64,000 nucleotides of DNA from Amphibalanus amphitrite. Taxonomy: Eukaryota > Arthropoda > Thecostraca > Balanomorpha > Balanidae. Below, one piece after another: positions 55,950-64,000 of this stretch; positions within the stretch are counted from its first letter, which is position 1; every line of letters begins with the position of its first letter. The notes beneath the pieces were generated by a model. It searched no databases, was not told where the DNA came from, and was given only the letters and a program-made list of their open reading frames with translations. The DNA lies in the NCBI RefSeq assembly GCF_019059575.1, contig NW_024881980.1, positions 372,001-436,000 of the forward strand. Reading direction: 5' to 3'. A program made the translations under genes and the position numbers.

Positions 55950-58769
55950 GTGCTCTATACAAACACAGACCAGTTCATAAACAAAAGGGATGAGCTAAGC
56001 ATGAGGATATGTGGAGAGGAGCCAGATGTGATGCTGCTTACTGAGACCCTTCCGAAAGCTCAGAGACTGCCTATTGCCCCATCACTGCTGCACATTCCAG
56101 GATACCTGTTATTCACCAACTTCAATCCAGGTATGATGGACCTGGGCAACTCTGGATTACGAGGTATCTGTGTGTATGTAGCACAGCATCTGAGCGTCTC
56201 TGAGGTAGTCTTTGACAAATCAATGATTGAAGATGTTTGGGTTGGACTGAAGCTACAAGGAACAGATCACTTGTTGATAGGGTGCATCTACCGAAGCCCA
56301 TCTGGCTCCCAAGAAGAAAGTATTAAAAGGCTGGAGCAGCTGATTTGCCAAGCAGCTGCAGCCCCCTTCTCACACCTTGTCATCATTGGCGACTTCAATC
56401 TTCCGGGCATTGACTGGGCAACTGGTGCATCTCCTTCAGCCACACACTCCTTTGTGGAGACGATCCAGGATTGTTACCTGTTCCAACATGTTACCCAGCC
56501 CACACGTTACAGGCTTGGAGAGAGGCCAAGTACTCTGGACTTAGTATTTACCAATGAGGAGGGTATGGTTCGCAACCTTGAGTACGGCCCTGCCCTGGGT
56601 AGAAGTGATCATGTGATCCTTACCTTCACATTGATGTGCTACGCACCTGCGCCATCCTCGCTGCCACGCATGTATTCTCGCACCAACTATCGTTCATTGA
56701 CTAATGTGCTTGAATCGTGCAACTGGGCGGTGATGAGGAACATGAGTACTCAAGAAGCTCACACCTTCTTTAGCTCGTCAATCTGTGCAGCCATTGAGTC
56801 ATGCTCCAGCATCAGAAAGAAGGCCTCTGACCATAACATATATATGAACCGCCAAGCCCTCCAACTAAGGAAAAGGAAAAGGCTATTGTGGAGCACTTAC
56901 TGCCGAAGCCACGATGAACTTGATCACGCCAGGTACGTCAGGTGTCGAAACGACCTGAGGAACGTGACCAGAGCCCTCCGGAGACAACATGAGCAAAAGC
57001 TGGTACTGTCAATCAAAGATAACCCGAAGTGCTTCTGGCGGTATGCAAATTCACGCCTCAAGACCAAAAATGGCATCGGCGACCTAGAAGACGAGAATGG
57101 AGAAACGGTGTCTTCTGATAAGGCAAAAGCTAACGCCATGAACAGATACTTCAGTAGCGTCTTCGTCGAAGAAGCGTCAGACACCATCCCTGTCCTGGAG
57201 CGCCCCCATCACGGACCGCTTCTGGAGGACGTCGAAATCTCCCCGCTACGGGTACACACTAAGCTGGCAGCGCTGCGGGCACACAGCTCGCCAGGACCCG
57301 ATGGCCTTCACCCTCGCGTACTAAAGGAGAATGCAGCCGTCCTCTCCCACCCACTGAGCTGGATCTTCAGGAAATCGCTGGACTCCGGGGATGTCCCCCC
57401 AGAGTGGAAGATCGGCAACGTGACTCCGATATTCAAGAAAGGAGATCGCCGCCTACCATCCAGCTACAGACCGGTGAGCCTGACATCCGTCTGTTGTAAG
57501 GTCCTCGAATCTGTCATAAGGGATGAGCTCCTGCACCATATGTCAGCAAACGGCCTGCTTCACAGAGCTCAGCATGGTTTCCTGGCAAAGCGTTCGTGTA
57601 GCTCCCAATTGCTTGAGGTACTGGAAGACTGGACCGCTGCCTTGGAAGACCGAACCCCGGTGGATGTGGTCTACCTAGATTTCGCCAAAGCATTTGACTC
57701 GGTGCCGCACAAACGTCTTCTCGAGAAGCTGAGGTCGTATGGTGTCGGAGGTAAACTTCTCACCTGGATACAGACCTTCCTAGTTGGCCGTCGTCAACGG
57801 GTGCTGATTCAGGGCTGCAACTCGGAGTGGGCACCTGTCTCCAGCGGTATCCCCCAAGGTTCAGTATTGGGGCCGACGCTGTTCACAATATACGTCAACG
57901 ACATGCCACTAGAGGTCTCAAGCAATATGAAGATGTTCGCGGATGACACGAAGCTATACAAGCCACTGACAAATCCATCCGATCGTGGTGCTGGCCTGCA
58001 GGGTGATCTGGACGCTCTGGCACGATGGTCCTCAAGGTGGCTGCTGCCGTTCAACGCAGGAAAGTGTAAGGTGATGCACATGGGCTCAAGAAACCCTGCA
58101 CACGAATATAGGCTGAACGGGACGCCCATCGCTGTGGTAGACGAAGAAAGGGATCTGGGGATCATAATCGACTCTGAGCTGAAGTTTCATACGCAAACGG
58201 CCGCGGCCGTTTCAAAAGCCTCACAGCTGCTCGCGGTCATCAAGCGATCCTTCGCTCACATCGATGAGACGACCCTACCCTTGCTCTACAAGGCTCTCGT
58301 CCGCCCCTTTCTGGAGTTTGGGAACGCCGTCTGGGGACCGTTCAGCAAAGGAGACCAGAAACGCTTAGAAAAGGTCCAGAGACGCGCCACGCGTATGGTG
58401 GAATCCATCAAGCACCTTCCCTACCCCGAGCGTCTGGAGCGTCTCCGACTGCCGTCGTTGTTCTACCGCCGCCGCAGGGGAGACATGCTGACGGTCTACC
58501 AGCTGTTCCACGGTGGAATCGATGTGCCGGCAACGACCTTCTTCACCAAGAACGAGACCGAGCTGACGAGAGGACACGGGTGGAAGCTGCTCAAACCCCG
58601 AGCTGTGACTCTCGCCCGACGAAGCAGCTTTAGCGTCCGCATCATCAACGACTGGAACGCTCTATCTGCTGAGGTCGTATCAGCCGAAACACTCTCGACA
58701 TTCAAGGCACGACTCGACCATCACTGGACCCACCTAATGTATGTCATGCCACAACCTTACGAGTCCTGA
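55950..58769 (+). CDS. LINE ORF2: AP-like endonuclease and reverse transcriptase
   Basis: A 939-residue polyprotein with no stop. Endonuclease: LYTNTDQFINKRDEL, LLTETLPK, CIYRSPSG, IIGDFNLPGIDW (about residue 147) and GRSDHVILTF (SDH about 218). Reverse transcriptase: PPEWKIGNVTPIFKKGDR, SYRPVSLTSVCCK, QHGFLAKRSCSSQLL, VYLDFAKAFDSVPH, GIPQGSVLGPTLF, MFADDTKLYK (FADD about 662). The thumb and C-terminal part end RRSSFSVRIINDWNALSAE, a Jockey-superfamily signature. All catalytic residues visible by eye are present, so this is a coding-competent ORF2 by appearance. Confidence 0.92.
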   Translation: MLYTNTDQFINKRDELSMRICGEEPDVMLLTETLPKAQRLPIAPSLLHIPGYLLFTNFNPGMMDLGNSGLRGICVYVAQHLSVSEVVFDKSMIEDVWVGLKLQGTDHLLIGCIYRSPSGSQEESIKRLEQLICQAAAAPFSHLVIIGDFNLPGIDWATGASPSATHSFVETIQDCYLFQHVTQPTRYRLGERPSTLDLVFTNEEGMVRNLEYGPALGRSDHVILTFTLMCYAPAPSSLPRMYSRTNYRSLTNVLESCNWAVMRNMSTQEAHTFFSSSICAAIESCSSIRKKASDHNIYMNRQALQLRKRKRLLWSTYCRSHDELDHARYVRCRNDLRNVTRALRRQHEQKLVLSIKDNPKCFWRYANSRLKTKNGIGDLEDENGETVSSDKAKANAMNRYFSSVFVEEASDTIPVLERPHHGPLLEDVEISPLRVHTKLAALRAHSSPGPDGLHPRVLKENAAVLSHPLSWIFRKSLDSGDVPPEWKIGNVTPIFKKGDRRLPSSYRPVSLTSVCCKVLESVIRDELLHHMSANGLLHRAQHGFLAKRSCSSQLLEVLEDWTAALEDRTPVDVVYLDFAKAFDSVPHKRLLEKLRSYGVGGKLLTWIQTFLVGRRQRVLIQGCNSEWAPVSSGIPQGSVLGPTLFTIYVNDMPLEVSSNMKMFADDTKLYKPLTNPSDRGAGLQGDLDALARWSSRWLLPFNAGKCKVMHMGSRNPAHEYRLNGTPIAVVDEERDLGIIIDSELKFHTQTAAAVSKASQLLAVIKRSFAHIDETTLPLLYKALVRPFLEFGNAVWGPFSKGDQKRLEKVQRRATRMVESIKHLPYPERLERLRLPSLFYRRRRGDMLTVYQLFHGGIDVPATTFFTKNETELTRGHGWKLLKPRAVTLARRSSFSVRIINDWNALSAEVVSAETLSTFKARLDHHWTHLMYVMPQPYES

Positions 58770-58806
58770 ATGTCTCTGCAAGTAACTCGGTGAGAACGGG
58801 ACCTAT

Positions 58807-58866
58807 AGGCCAAGTGGCCTTTTCTATCCCGATGACCTTCAAGGTAAGGTAAGGTAAGGTAAGGTA
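58807..58866 (+). repeat. LINE 3' hairpin and AAGGT microsatellite tail
   Basis: AGGCCAAGTGGCCT forms a 6-bp stem with a 2-base loop; five AAGGT units follow. The same hairpin is at 43902-43915. Confidence 0.85.
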
Positions 58867-59472
58867 ATTTACTCCCAAATTCTGCCATAGACCAGGAGTT
58901 TTGTGAATGGAGGTCAGGGCGAGCGCAACAAGCTCTGCTTGGCAGAAGTTCTGTCCTTGTGAACCCTTCCATTCAAAAGGTTCAGACTGAAGTTATAAAA
59001 ATCCTCCGCATCAGCATGGGTGTCCCTTCTGCTCCTTCTGCGGCATTGCGGGTGCCTTAGCTCTCTCAATCCCTCTTCAGCTTGGCTTTGGGAGTCAAAA
59101 CAGACACCAATGGCCAAGGTCACTACAAAGGTGGTGGTGGTAGATTTGCTATGCTTGGGCACTGGCAGGCTGCAACAGTAGAAATTGATGCCCATGATCC
59201 CCAGGCTTAAATAGGTATATGATACCAATGCCTCCAATATATGATTACCAATGCCCAAGTCGGAGCCAAGTAACAGCAGCATGCTCTCAGCCTGCTGATA
59301 AAAAACTGATCGAACAGCGCCAAGGTGTCTTGGTGTATTCTGTGCCCACATCAATCAGGTATGAGATTATGTAATGCAGGCTGCAGGGAGCCTGAAAGGC
59401 ATAGAATAATCAGGTATGAAGAGATTCTGCCGTGGCCTGTGTGTTCTGACCATTGTGCTCCTTTCCCAACAG
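58867..59472. other. No gene confirmed; one long minus frame
   Basis: A 146-codon minus-strand frame (58914-59354) is open but has no recognisable domain; its reverse complement shows no coding bias. The right border contains CTTTCCCAACAG, the acceptor for the B3GAT3-like exon. Confidence 0.4.
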
Positions 59473-62400
59473 TTCAAGTCGTCCAGATTCCAGGCCAGGG
59501 GTTGAGAACAAGTACCGTACCGCAAGCAACCAAGATGTCTCTCCGGCAAATATCTGCTGCACTGAGACGAAGAAATAGCCTCATTCTCCTGCTATGCCTG
59601 GTGGCATTTTATCTCATCTGGTTTCAATTAGGTAGGTACTTATTGATCAACATCTTGAGGGAAGGTGCAGAACTTCATTTGATTCCACTGCTTTTTACTT
59701 TTTTTTTACTGCTTTTCATGTTAAATTGAACAAAATAATGTGTATCATTGCATCAATGAAATTTTATTGCACAATGTAAAGTGCATCGTGCCATTTGCCA
59801 ATGGCTTGAATTTTGGTCTTTACTTGCCCTTTCATGTGTCATTACATCCAGGTTTGTATTTACCTGTGAACTACAAGGTAGGAAGCTAGATTTGTTGAGC
59901 AATATGCATCTTCATGTAAACTGACCTGAATGGCCTCTGTTCCCAGCTGGTGTGCGGCTGCTGGAGGGTTCTGGACACCCACACTCTGACCAGTGGCAAT
60001 ATGCATCTTCATGTAAACTGACCTGAATGGCCTGTGTTCCAGCTGGTGTGCGGCTGCTGGAGGGTTCTGGCCACCCACACTCTGACCAGTGGGAGGAGAG
60101 GGTGGCCAAGGAGCTGTACGCCATGCGCCTGCAGGTGCGTTGGAGTGATGCATAAATTCATTGATGTCTGAATCTCATTCTGTTTCTTTTTGTCTGCTGA
60201 GTTTCAATTTAATTCTGCTGTTGTGTAGGAGGTATGCCAGTTGACACACATAATGGGCAGATACAAGGGAGGCTATAAATTTCAAATAGCTGTTTCCTAT
60301 AATGAGTATTTTTCTATTCATGAAGTACTTGTAAGTTATGCCTTGGCCTTATTTTTCTTGTAACAAAATCTTGGACATCCACTAATTGCTCATTAAACAT
60401 CCATAAAGCCTATCACCTCCATTAACCCGCGCCCGGCTGGGGGTCCTGGATTTCCACGCCCTGCTGGGGGGGGGGGGGGTGTTTGAACACCCCTCCCCCC
60501 TTTTAACTCGGCTCCTGGGCCACTTAGCGATACGCGGAAGGCGGCGTTCGAAAGAGCGTCAAAAATAATGAGGAAATCACTTCGGTCAATTTTTTGGTCA
60601 GGCCAAAGGTCAGGTCACCAGAGGTCATTGAAGGCAAAATTTCGCCGAATTCCAGGTCGAATGTCGACAATTTCCAAGAAGCCAACGCATAACTCGGGAA
60701 CCAATAGAGCTACAGCGCCGCGGAAAAGCGCATTCGACAGCCCTATTAACGCCCTTTCTGAGTAATTTTCTCAGATTTGACCTTATGTCCGCTTTCATGA
60801 CCTGACCCGACATATGCGTTTTTGCCTTTGGACGGCAGAGCGGTTTTGCCTGCAGGGGGCAAAAACTGCAAAAATAGCCGATTTTTTCGGAAAGTTTTTC
60901 TGCAGTAACTTTTGACCCAATCCTTGTACGAGCCTACTTTTACCGGCATCGTGTTCCTCTCGTCAAGACGCATCGAATGAACTATAACTTGACCTTGAAA
61001 GGTCAACTTGAAAATTTGACCTCAGGTCAAGGTCATGACCTGACCGGAAAGGGTCATGTTGCATATCAGTCGATCCGTATCGTCGAGCTGAACACATCTA
61101 AGGCATTTTCATCGCTCTAACATGCCTCTATCAAAAGTTATTTGCGAAAAACTGTTAGATACCATTCGTGACCTAAGATGACCTCAGGGCATAAACAGGG
61201 GTCACGGACACCATTTTCATGTTCAGTGTGTCTAAACCACTTGTAATTCAGTGTTTGGGAGTGTTTATAATGTCTTTCGTCCAAAAGAGGCCTATTTCAA
61301 TTTTCTCCCATTGACTTATAATGGGGAGGTCGCAAAATTGACCTGACCTTAGGTCATCGATATCAAAATTCTGAGATGTACATTTTGTATATGCTATTGC
61401 TCTTAGCAATCGCTGAAAGTTTCAAAGCGATCGGTCACTCGGTGTAGCTATGACAGACATTGAAACTTTTTATGAGGTGAGGTCAATTCAAGTGACCTGG
61501 TGACCTGACATTGAATGACCTTGGTCTGAAATTTACACAACATGTGTAGAATTGATGTATGATAAGGTGTATCAAAAACGGCGGCGCTCCGCGCCGCCGT
61601 TTTTGAGATATTCGCGAAAAACCACAAGGGTGGGTGTTCAAACACCCCCCCCCCCCAGCAGGGCGCGGGTTAACTTTAAGCATAACCTTGCAACTTCCCT
61701 GGCCTCCATTGAGCATCCATTGGACATTTGTCGCTGTGGTCAGGCGTCGGAGATGCGTCGCCAGCTGACGCGGCTGGGCAGTGCGCCGGCCCATTGGCGC
61801 CATTCCGACCTGCCCACCATCTTTGTGGTGACTCCCACGCACGCCATACCGACTCAGAAGGCAGACCTAGTCAGGTAGGTGTCTGGGAGATGGCGGGGTA
61901 AAAACAGTGTGTCATGTCGAGTGGGTGCTTGGAATTTGTGGGGACGTTCTGGAATGGTGGTCTGATTTTTAACTATGCTGGTTGTAGTTTTGTATTGTGA
62001 TATGTCTGGTGGTATGTCAGGGCAACTGATTAATGTGGTGTTCTGCTCCTAGCAGATAATTCATAGCTTATTTGACGCAATATCGATCAAAGTTTCACAT
62101 TGATTACCTACCATCGTGATCAAAAATATATCCAAAGCATGTTGCACTTGCAGACTCATCAAACACCGTTGTGCAACCTTTATCGCTCGACGATCGCTGC
62201 TCACATATGGGCGCCGATGCAGACTTCTGGGCCCTGTTCATGAACCCCGGCGGTCGCTGCGGTCGCTGCGGCCAGCCGGGTTGTTACGTCACAAAAAGGG
62301 GCGGGGCTCATGTAGTATGACGAATGTATGACGTCACCTTGCTGCGGCCGCTGCGATCTCTGCGGCCGCAATCCAGCGACCGCCGAGCCGCAAGAAAACT

Positions 62401-62894
62401 AATTGCACTGAACTTGGCGCACTGAAGTCAAATAGGCGCAAGCCGTGTTGTCATGGAGACGATTTTGTAAACAAATTATCTAGCGGTGTGCTTCAGTTGT
62501 AAACAATTGTCGGAAACTATTTCGGCAGCAGACGCTGTTCATGGAACGCTGCTGCGGCCGAGTGAGTGATGACGTTTCAAAAATGGACGGGGCTTAGAAC
62601 CTGCTGCCGGCCGAAGCGGCCGCAGACTTCATGAACAGGGCCCTGCTCTCTTCAGTCCTGATGCGCTGGACGCTGAACAGTTAATACCAACACATCATCA
62701 TCTCTGCTCAGATAAGTCATCCCCCTCCCCTCAGATTATCCAACACGCTGCTGCACGTGCCGAACCTGCACTGGCTGGTGGTTGAGGACGCCGACCACAA
62801 GTCTGAGCTGGTGAGCCGACTGCTGCGCCGCTCTGGGCTGGTCTACACACACCTGAGCGTGGCCACGCCACCCGAGCTCAAACTGCAGCCCAAG
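59473..62894 (+). CDS. B3GAT3: Galactosylgalactosylxylosylprotein 3-beta-glucuronosyltransferase (GlcAT-I type), 5' portion
   Basis: Four exons join in frame: 59473-59631 (ATG at 59535), 60043-60134, 61744-61874 and 62735-62894. Residues 1-32, MSLRQISAALRRRN then LILLLCLVAFYLIWFQL, form a basic cytosolic tail and single anchor of a type II Golgi protein. Exon 2 and the start of exon 3 make the stem (GHPHSDQWEERVAKELYAM). From about residue 87 the glycosyltransferase 43 domain begins: PTIFVVTPTHAIPTQKADLV, LSNTLLHVPNLHWLVVEDAD, SGLVYTHLSVATPPELKLQ. These match animal B3GAT3, which transfers glucuronic acid from UDP-GlcA to the Gal-Gal-Xyl linker of proteoglycans. Donors GTAGGT, GTGCGT, GTAGGT and GTATGT are good. 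The catalytic DDD and acceptor-binding exons lie right of the window, so the gene is partial. The first exon begins at an acceptor, so a 5' non-coding exon lies upstream. The two relatives B3GAT1/2 are less likely by motif and stem length. Confidence 0.9.
59899..60092 (+). repeat. 97-bp tandem duplication spanning the exon 2 acceptor
   Basis: The unit from GCAATATGCATCTTCATG to CTGACCAGTGG occurs at 59899 and 59996. Each copy has an intron end, an acceptor (TTCCCAG or TTCCAG) and the first half of exon 2; only the second is followed by the rest of the exon and a donor. Few differences separate them. Confidence 0.9.
60422..61673. mobile_element. TTAA-type MITE (related to family F) in intron 2 of the B3GAT3-like gene
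   Basis: TTAA at 60422-60425 with CCCGCGCCCGG; mirror end GGGCGCGGG with TTAA at 61670-61673. G-run/C-run hairpins lie inside both ends. The interior is TGACCT-rich and parallels family F, including GACCTGACCTTAGGTCAT near 61345. Short right-end palindrome GGCGGCGCTCCGCGCCGCC lies near 61580-61600. No coding capacity. Confidence 0.85.
62230..62642. mobile_element. Palindromic-ended MITE with CTG target duplication (Harbinger-like)
   Basis: GGCCCTGTTCATGAAC at the left mirrors GTTCATGAACAGGGCC in the reverse sense at the right (about 62627-62642). Direct CTG trinucleotides flank it (62227-62229 and 62643-62645). The interior is full of GCTGCGGCCGC words pairing left to right. It sits in intron 3 of the B3GAT3-like gene. 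Confidence 0.75.
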
Positions 62895-62896
62895 GT

Positions 62897-63823
62897 ATGT
62901 ATAGTCGGTCAAATATGTATCTTTCCCGGCCGGCCCACCCCACGCTGGGCAGGTCGGTAACTTGGCTGAATCCGCCGGCCGCTGCGAGTAGGTACTACGG
63001 AGGGGAGGGGACAGGTTGTGCGGTTGCCGCGTCGGCCAATGAGCGCGGACCTGGCGAGCGGGCTGGGGCCACGGCGTGTTGACCTAATATGGTCAAAGGT
63101 TCATGCCCTGCGGGTATGGTCTGCGGCCAGCTGGCCCACTGATTGAGCCACAGCACCGGGTCGCGGAAAGGTTTCGATAGGTATCTGAATTGGAGAGTGG
63201 AGACCGTTAGCTTGAACTTGAGTGTAGTCGCTCTAGGTTTGAGATGCCGTATCACTGCACCGTTTTTGAAAAGGGGAGAATTATTCAGTTGAGTGATGAG
63301 GGTAGAACGGTTGCAGAAATCGCACATCAAGTTGGCCGGTCATAAATAAATAATTGGCCGGTCGTAAATAACCGGTCATAATTCGATTAAGCATTTCTCT
63401 TGCGCTAATCATCATATCACCAAGCATTCGATCGTATCAAGAGCAACCATCTTAATTTTTAGGTCAGCGACCCCTGTTGAAACACCAGATAATCCTTTGA
63501 TAGCTCATAGCACTCAGTCTACAATTTACACGGCGCATGAAAGCACAGCCATCATTAGACCATCGCGCTGCCCTCACATTCGTTAGATTCCTAACGCATC
63601 CGCTTGCTCGCCTCTCCCGGCCAGACCCGCCGGAGCACCCGGCGGCGAGGCCGTCCAGTGCTGGTCTGCGGTCACTCTCCAGCCGGCCGCTGTGTAGCTC
63701 CGCCCCCCGCGCGTGACGTCACAGGGCCGCCAGAGCCTGGGGTGTGGGCTCAGCCAACTATCGAATCCAGACCGTAGCGCCACTTGGCGGCCGGGAAAGA
63801 TACATATTTGACCGACTATACAT
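62897..63823. mobile_element. TIR element abutting the exon 4 splice donor, with a Tc1/mariner helix-turn-helix remnant
   Basis: A 36-bp perfect terminal inverted repeat starts ATGTATAGTCGGTCAAATAT at 62897 and is mirrored at 63788-63823. The left end begins two bases inside the intron, so the donor GTATGT is partly element sequence. A possible TA target (62896-62897, TT on the right) suggests Tc1/mariner. Interior includes CpG-rich patches and the transposase piece at 63244-63345. Confidence 0.75.
63244..63345 (+). pseudogene. Tc1/mariner transposase N-terminal helix-turn-helix fragment
   Basis: The frame MPYHCTVFEKGRIIQLSDEG continues TVAEIAHQVGRS and stops at TAA 63343-63345. The pattern RIIxLxxEGxTxxEIAxxxGRS is the DNA-binding helix-turn-helix of Tc1-like transposases. 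The rest of the transposase is missing; only small direct repeats (TTGGCCGGTC and CATAAATAA) follow. Confidence 0.65.
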
Positions 63824-64000
63824 TGTGAAAGGGTGCTGAGATCTGGGCTGAGGGTGGAGAGGCTTGGGCTGAGGCTAAAGGGGGGAAGAGAGGGGGATGA
63901 GATGGAAGTGTCTGCTGCTGGCGCTAGTCGCCGTTGTAGGTTGTTGAGATGAAATAGAGGCTGAAACTATTAACGTTTGTACCATGAACCTGTATAAAAT

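Larger units (their letters stand above)
55085..58866 (+). mobile_element. CR1-like LINE, 5'-truncated in ORF1, intact ORF2, AAGGT tail
   Basis: The element holds the C-terminal part of ORF1 (55085-55849), ORF2 (55950-58769) and a 3' UTR with the AGGCCAAGTGGCCT hairpin (58807-58820), and ends with a run of AAGGT units (about 58841-58866). It is head-to-tail with the LINE ending near 54860 but belongs to a different family. The hairpin followed by microsatellite is the typical 3' recognition end of CR1-type LINEs. Confidence 0.85.

Noticed and set aside
58914-59354. A 146-codon minus-strand open frame
   Set aside because: No recognisable motif and no splice or promoter context; chance is likely at this length.
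1-64000. tRNA, rRNA or riboswitch genes
   Set aside because: GGTTCGA-like words near 5367 and 16203 lack an A box and cloverleaf; no rRNA or riboswitch core was recognised.
1-64000. A piggyBac, hAT or Harbinger transposase
   Set aside because: Searched by eye in all open frames; none carries a convincing domain, so all of these elements appear non-autonomous.

Overview
The window looks like nuclear DNA of an arthropod, most likely a crustacean. The evidence is intron-split genes with GT-AG junctions, an interstitial block of CCTAA (TTAGG on the other strand, the arthropod telomere unit), arthropod-type LINEs and a secreted protein of DM4/12-like layout. The species cannot be named from this sequence. 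Only two host genes are well supported; nearly everything else is transposable-element DNA, much of it elements inside elements.

Host genes. (1) A four-exon minus-strand gene (4030-9600) encodes a 204-residue secreted protein with a signal peptide, a Gly/Tyr-rich segment and a cysteine layout like DM4/12 (DUF1719) proteins. (2) The 5' half of a plus-strand gene for a type II Golgi glucuronyltransferase of the B3GAT3/GlcAT-I family (exons at 59473-59631, 60043-60134, 61744-61874 and 62735-62894) builds the proteoglycan linkage tetrasaccharide; its catalytic exons lie beyond the window. Weaker candidates are a minus-strand terminal exon at 24873-25061, a minus-strand D/S-rich terminal exon at 46027-46138, CpG-rich exon-like segments at 18421-18905 and 46436-46658, and a TATA-linked 94-codon frame at 1598-1882.

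Regions. 1-10.9 kb: end of a TTAA element, then the DM4/12-like gene with an AGGTCA minisatellite and a CAG-flanked MITE in one intron. 10.9-17 kb: a three-deep nest (TTAA element, then a second TTAA element, then a 3.1 kb hAT-like foldback). 18-29 kb: CpG-rich segment, a 5'-truncated LINE in a GGAAC-rich repeat, two copies of another TTAA family, and a LINE fragment. 29-39 kb: a pile of TTAA elements, most of it apparently within a 6.3 kb hAT-like element that split a mariner/Tc1 transposase gene. 39-44 kb: an RNase H-bearing LINE inserted in that mariner and itself broken by a hAT element filled with a 20-bp minisatellite, followed by a LINE remnant with a PHD finger. 44-50 kb: foldback elements made of CCATTTGG/CCAATTGG words, tandem and inverted repeats. 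50-59 kb: two LINEs head to tail, each with a complete-looking ORF2. 59-64 kb: the B3GAT3-like gene with three transposons in its introns.

The most unusual theme is a set of TTAA-flanked (piggyBac-type target) non-autonomous families that share G-run/C-run hairpins just inside their ends and carry many TGACCT/AGGTCA words, the nuclear-receptor half-site. No piggyBac-type transposase is visible here. Computation (alignment, Dfam/Repbase and protein searches) was not available; all family calls come from reading motifs.
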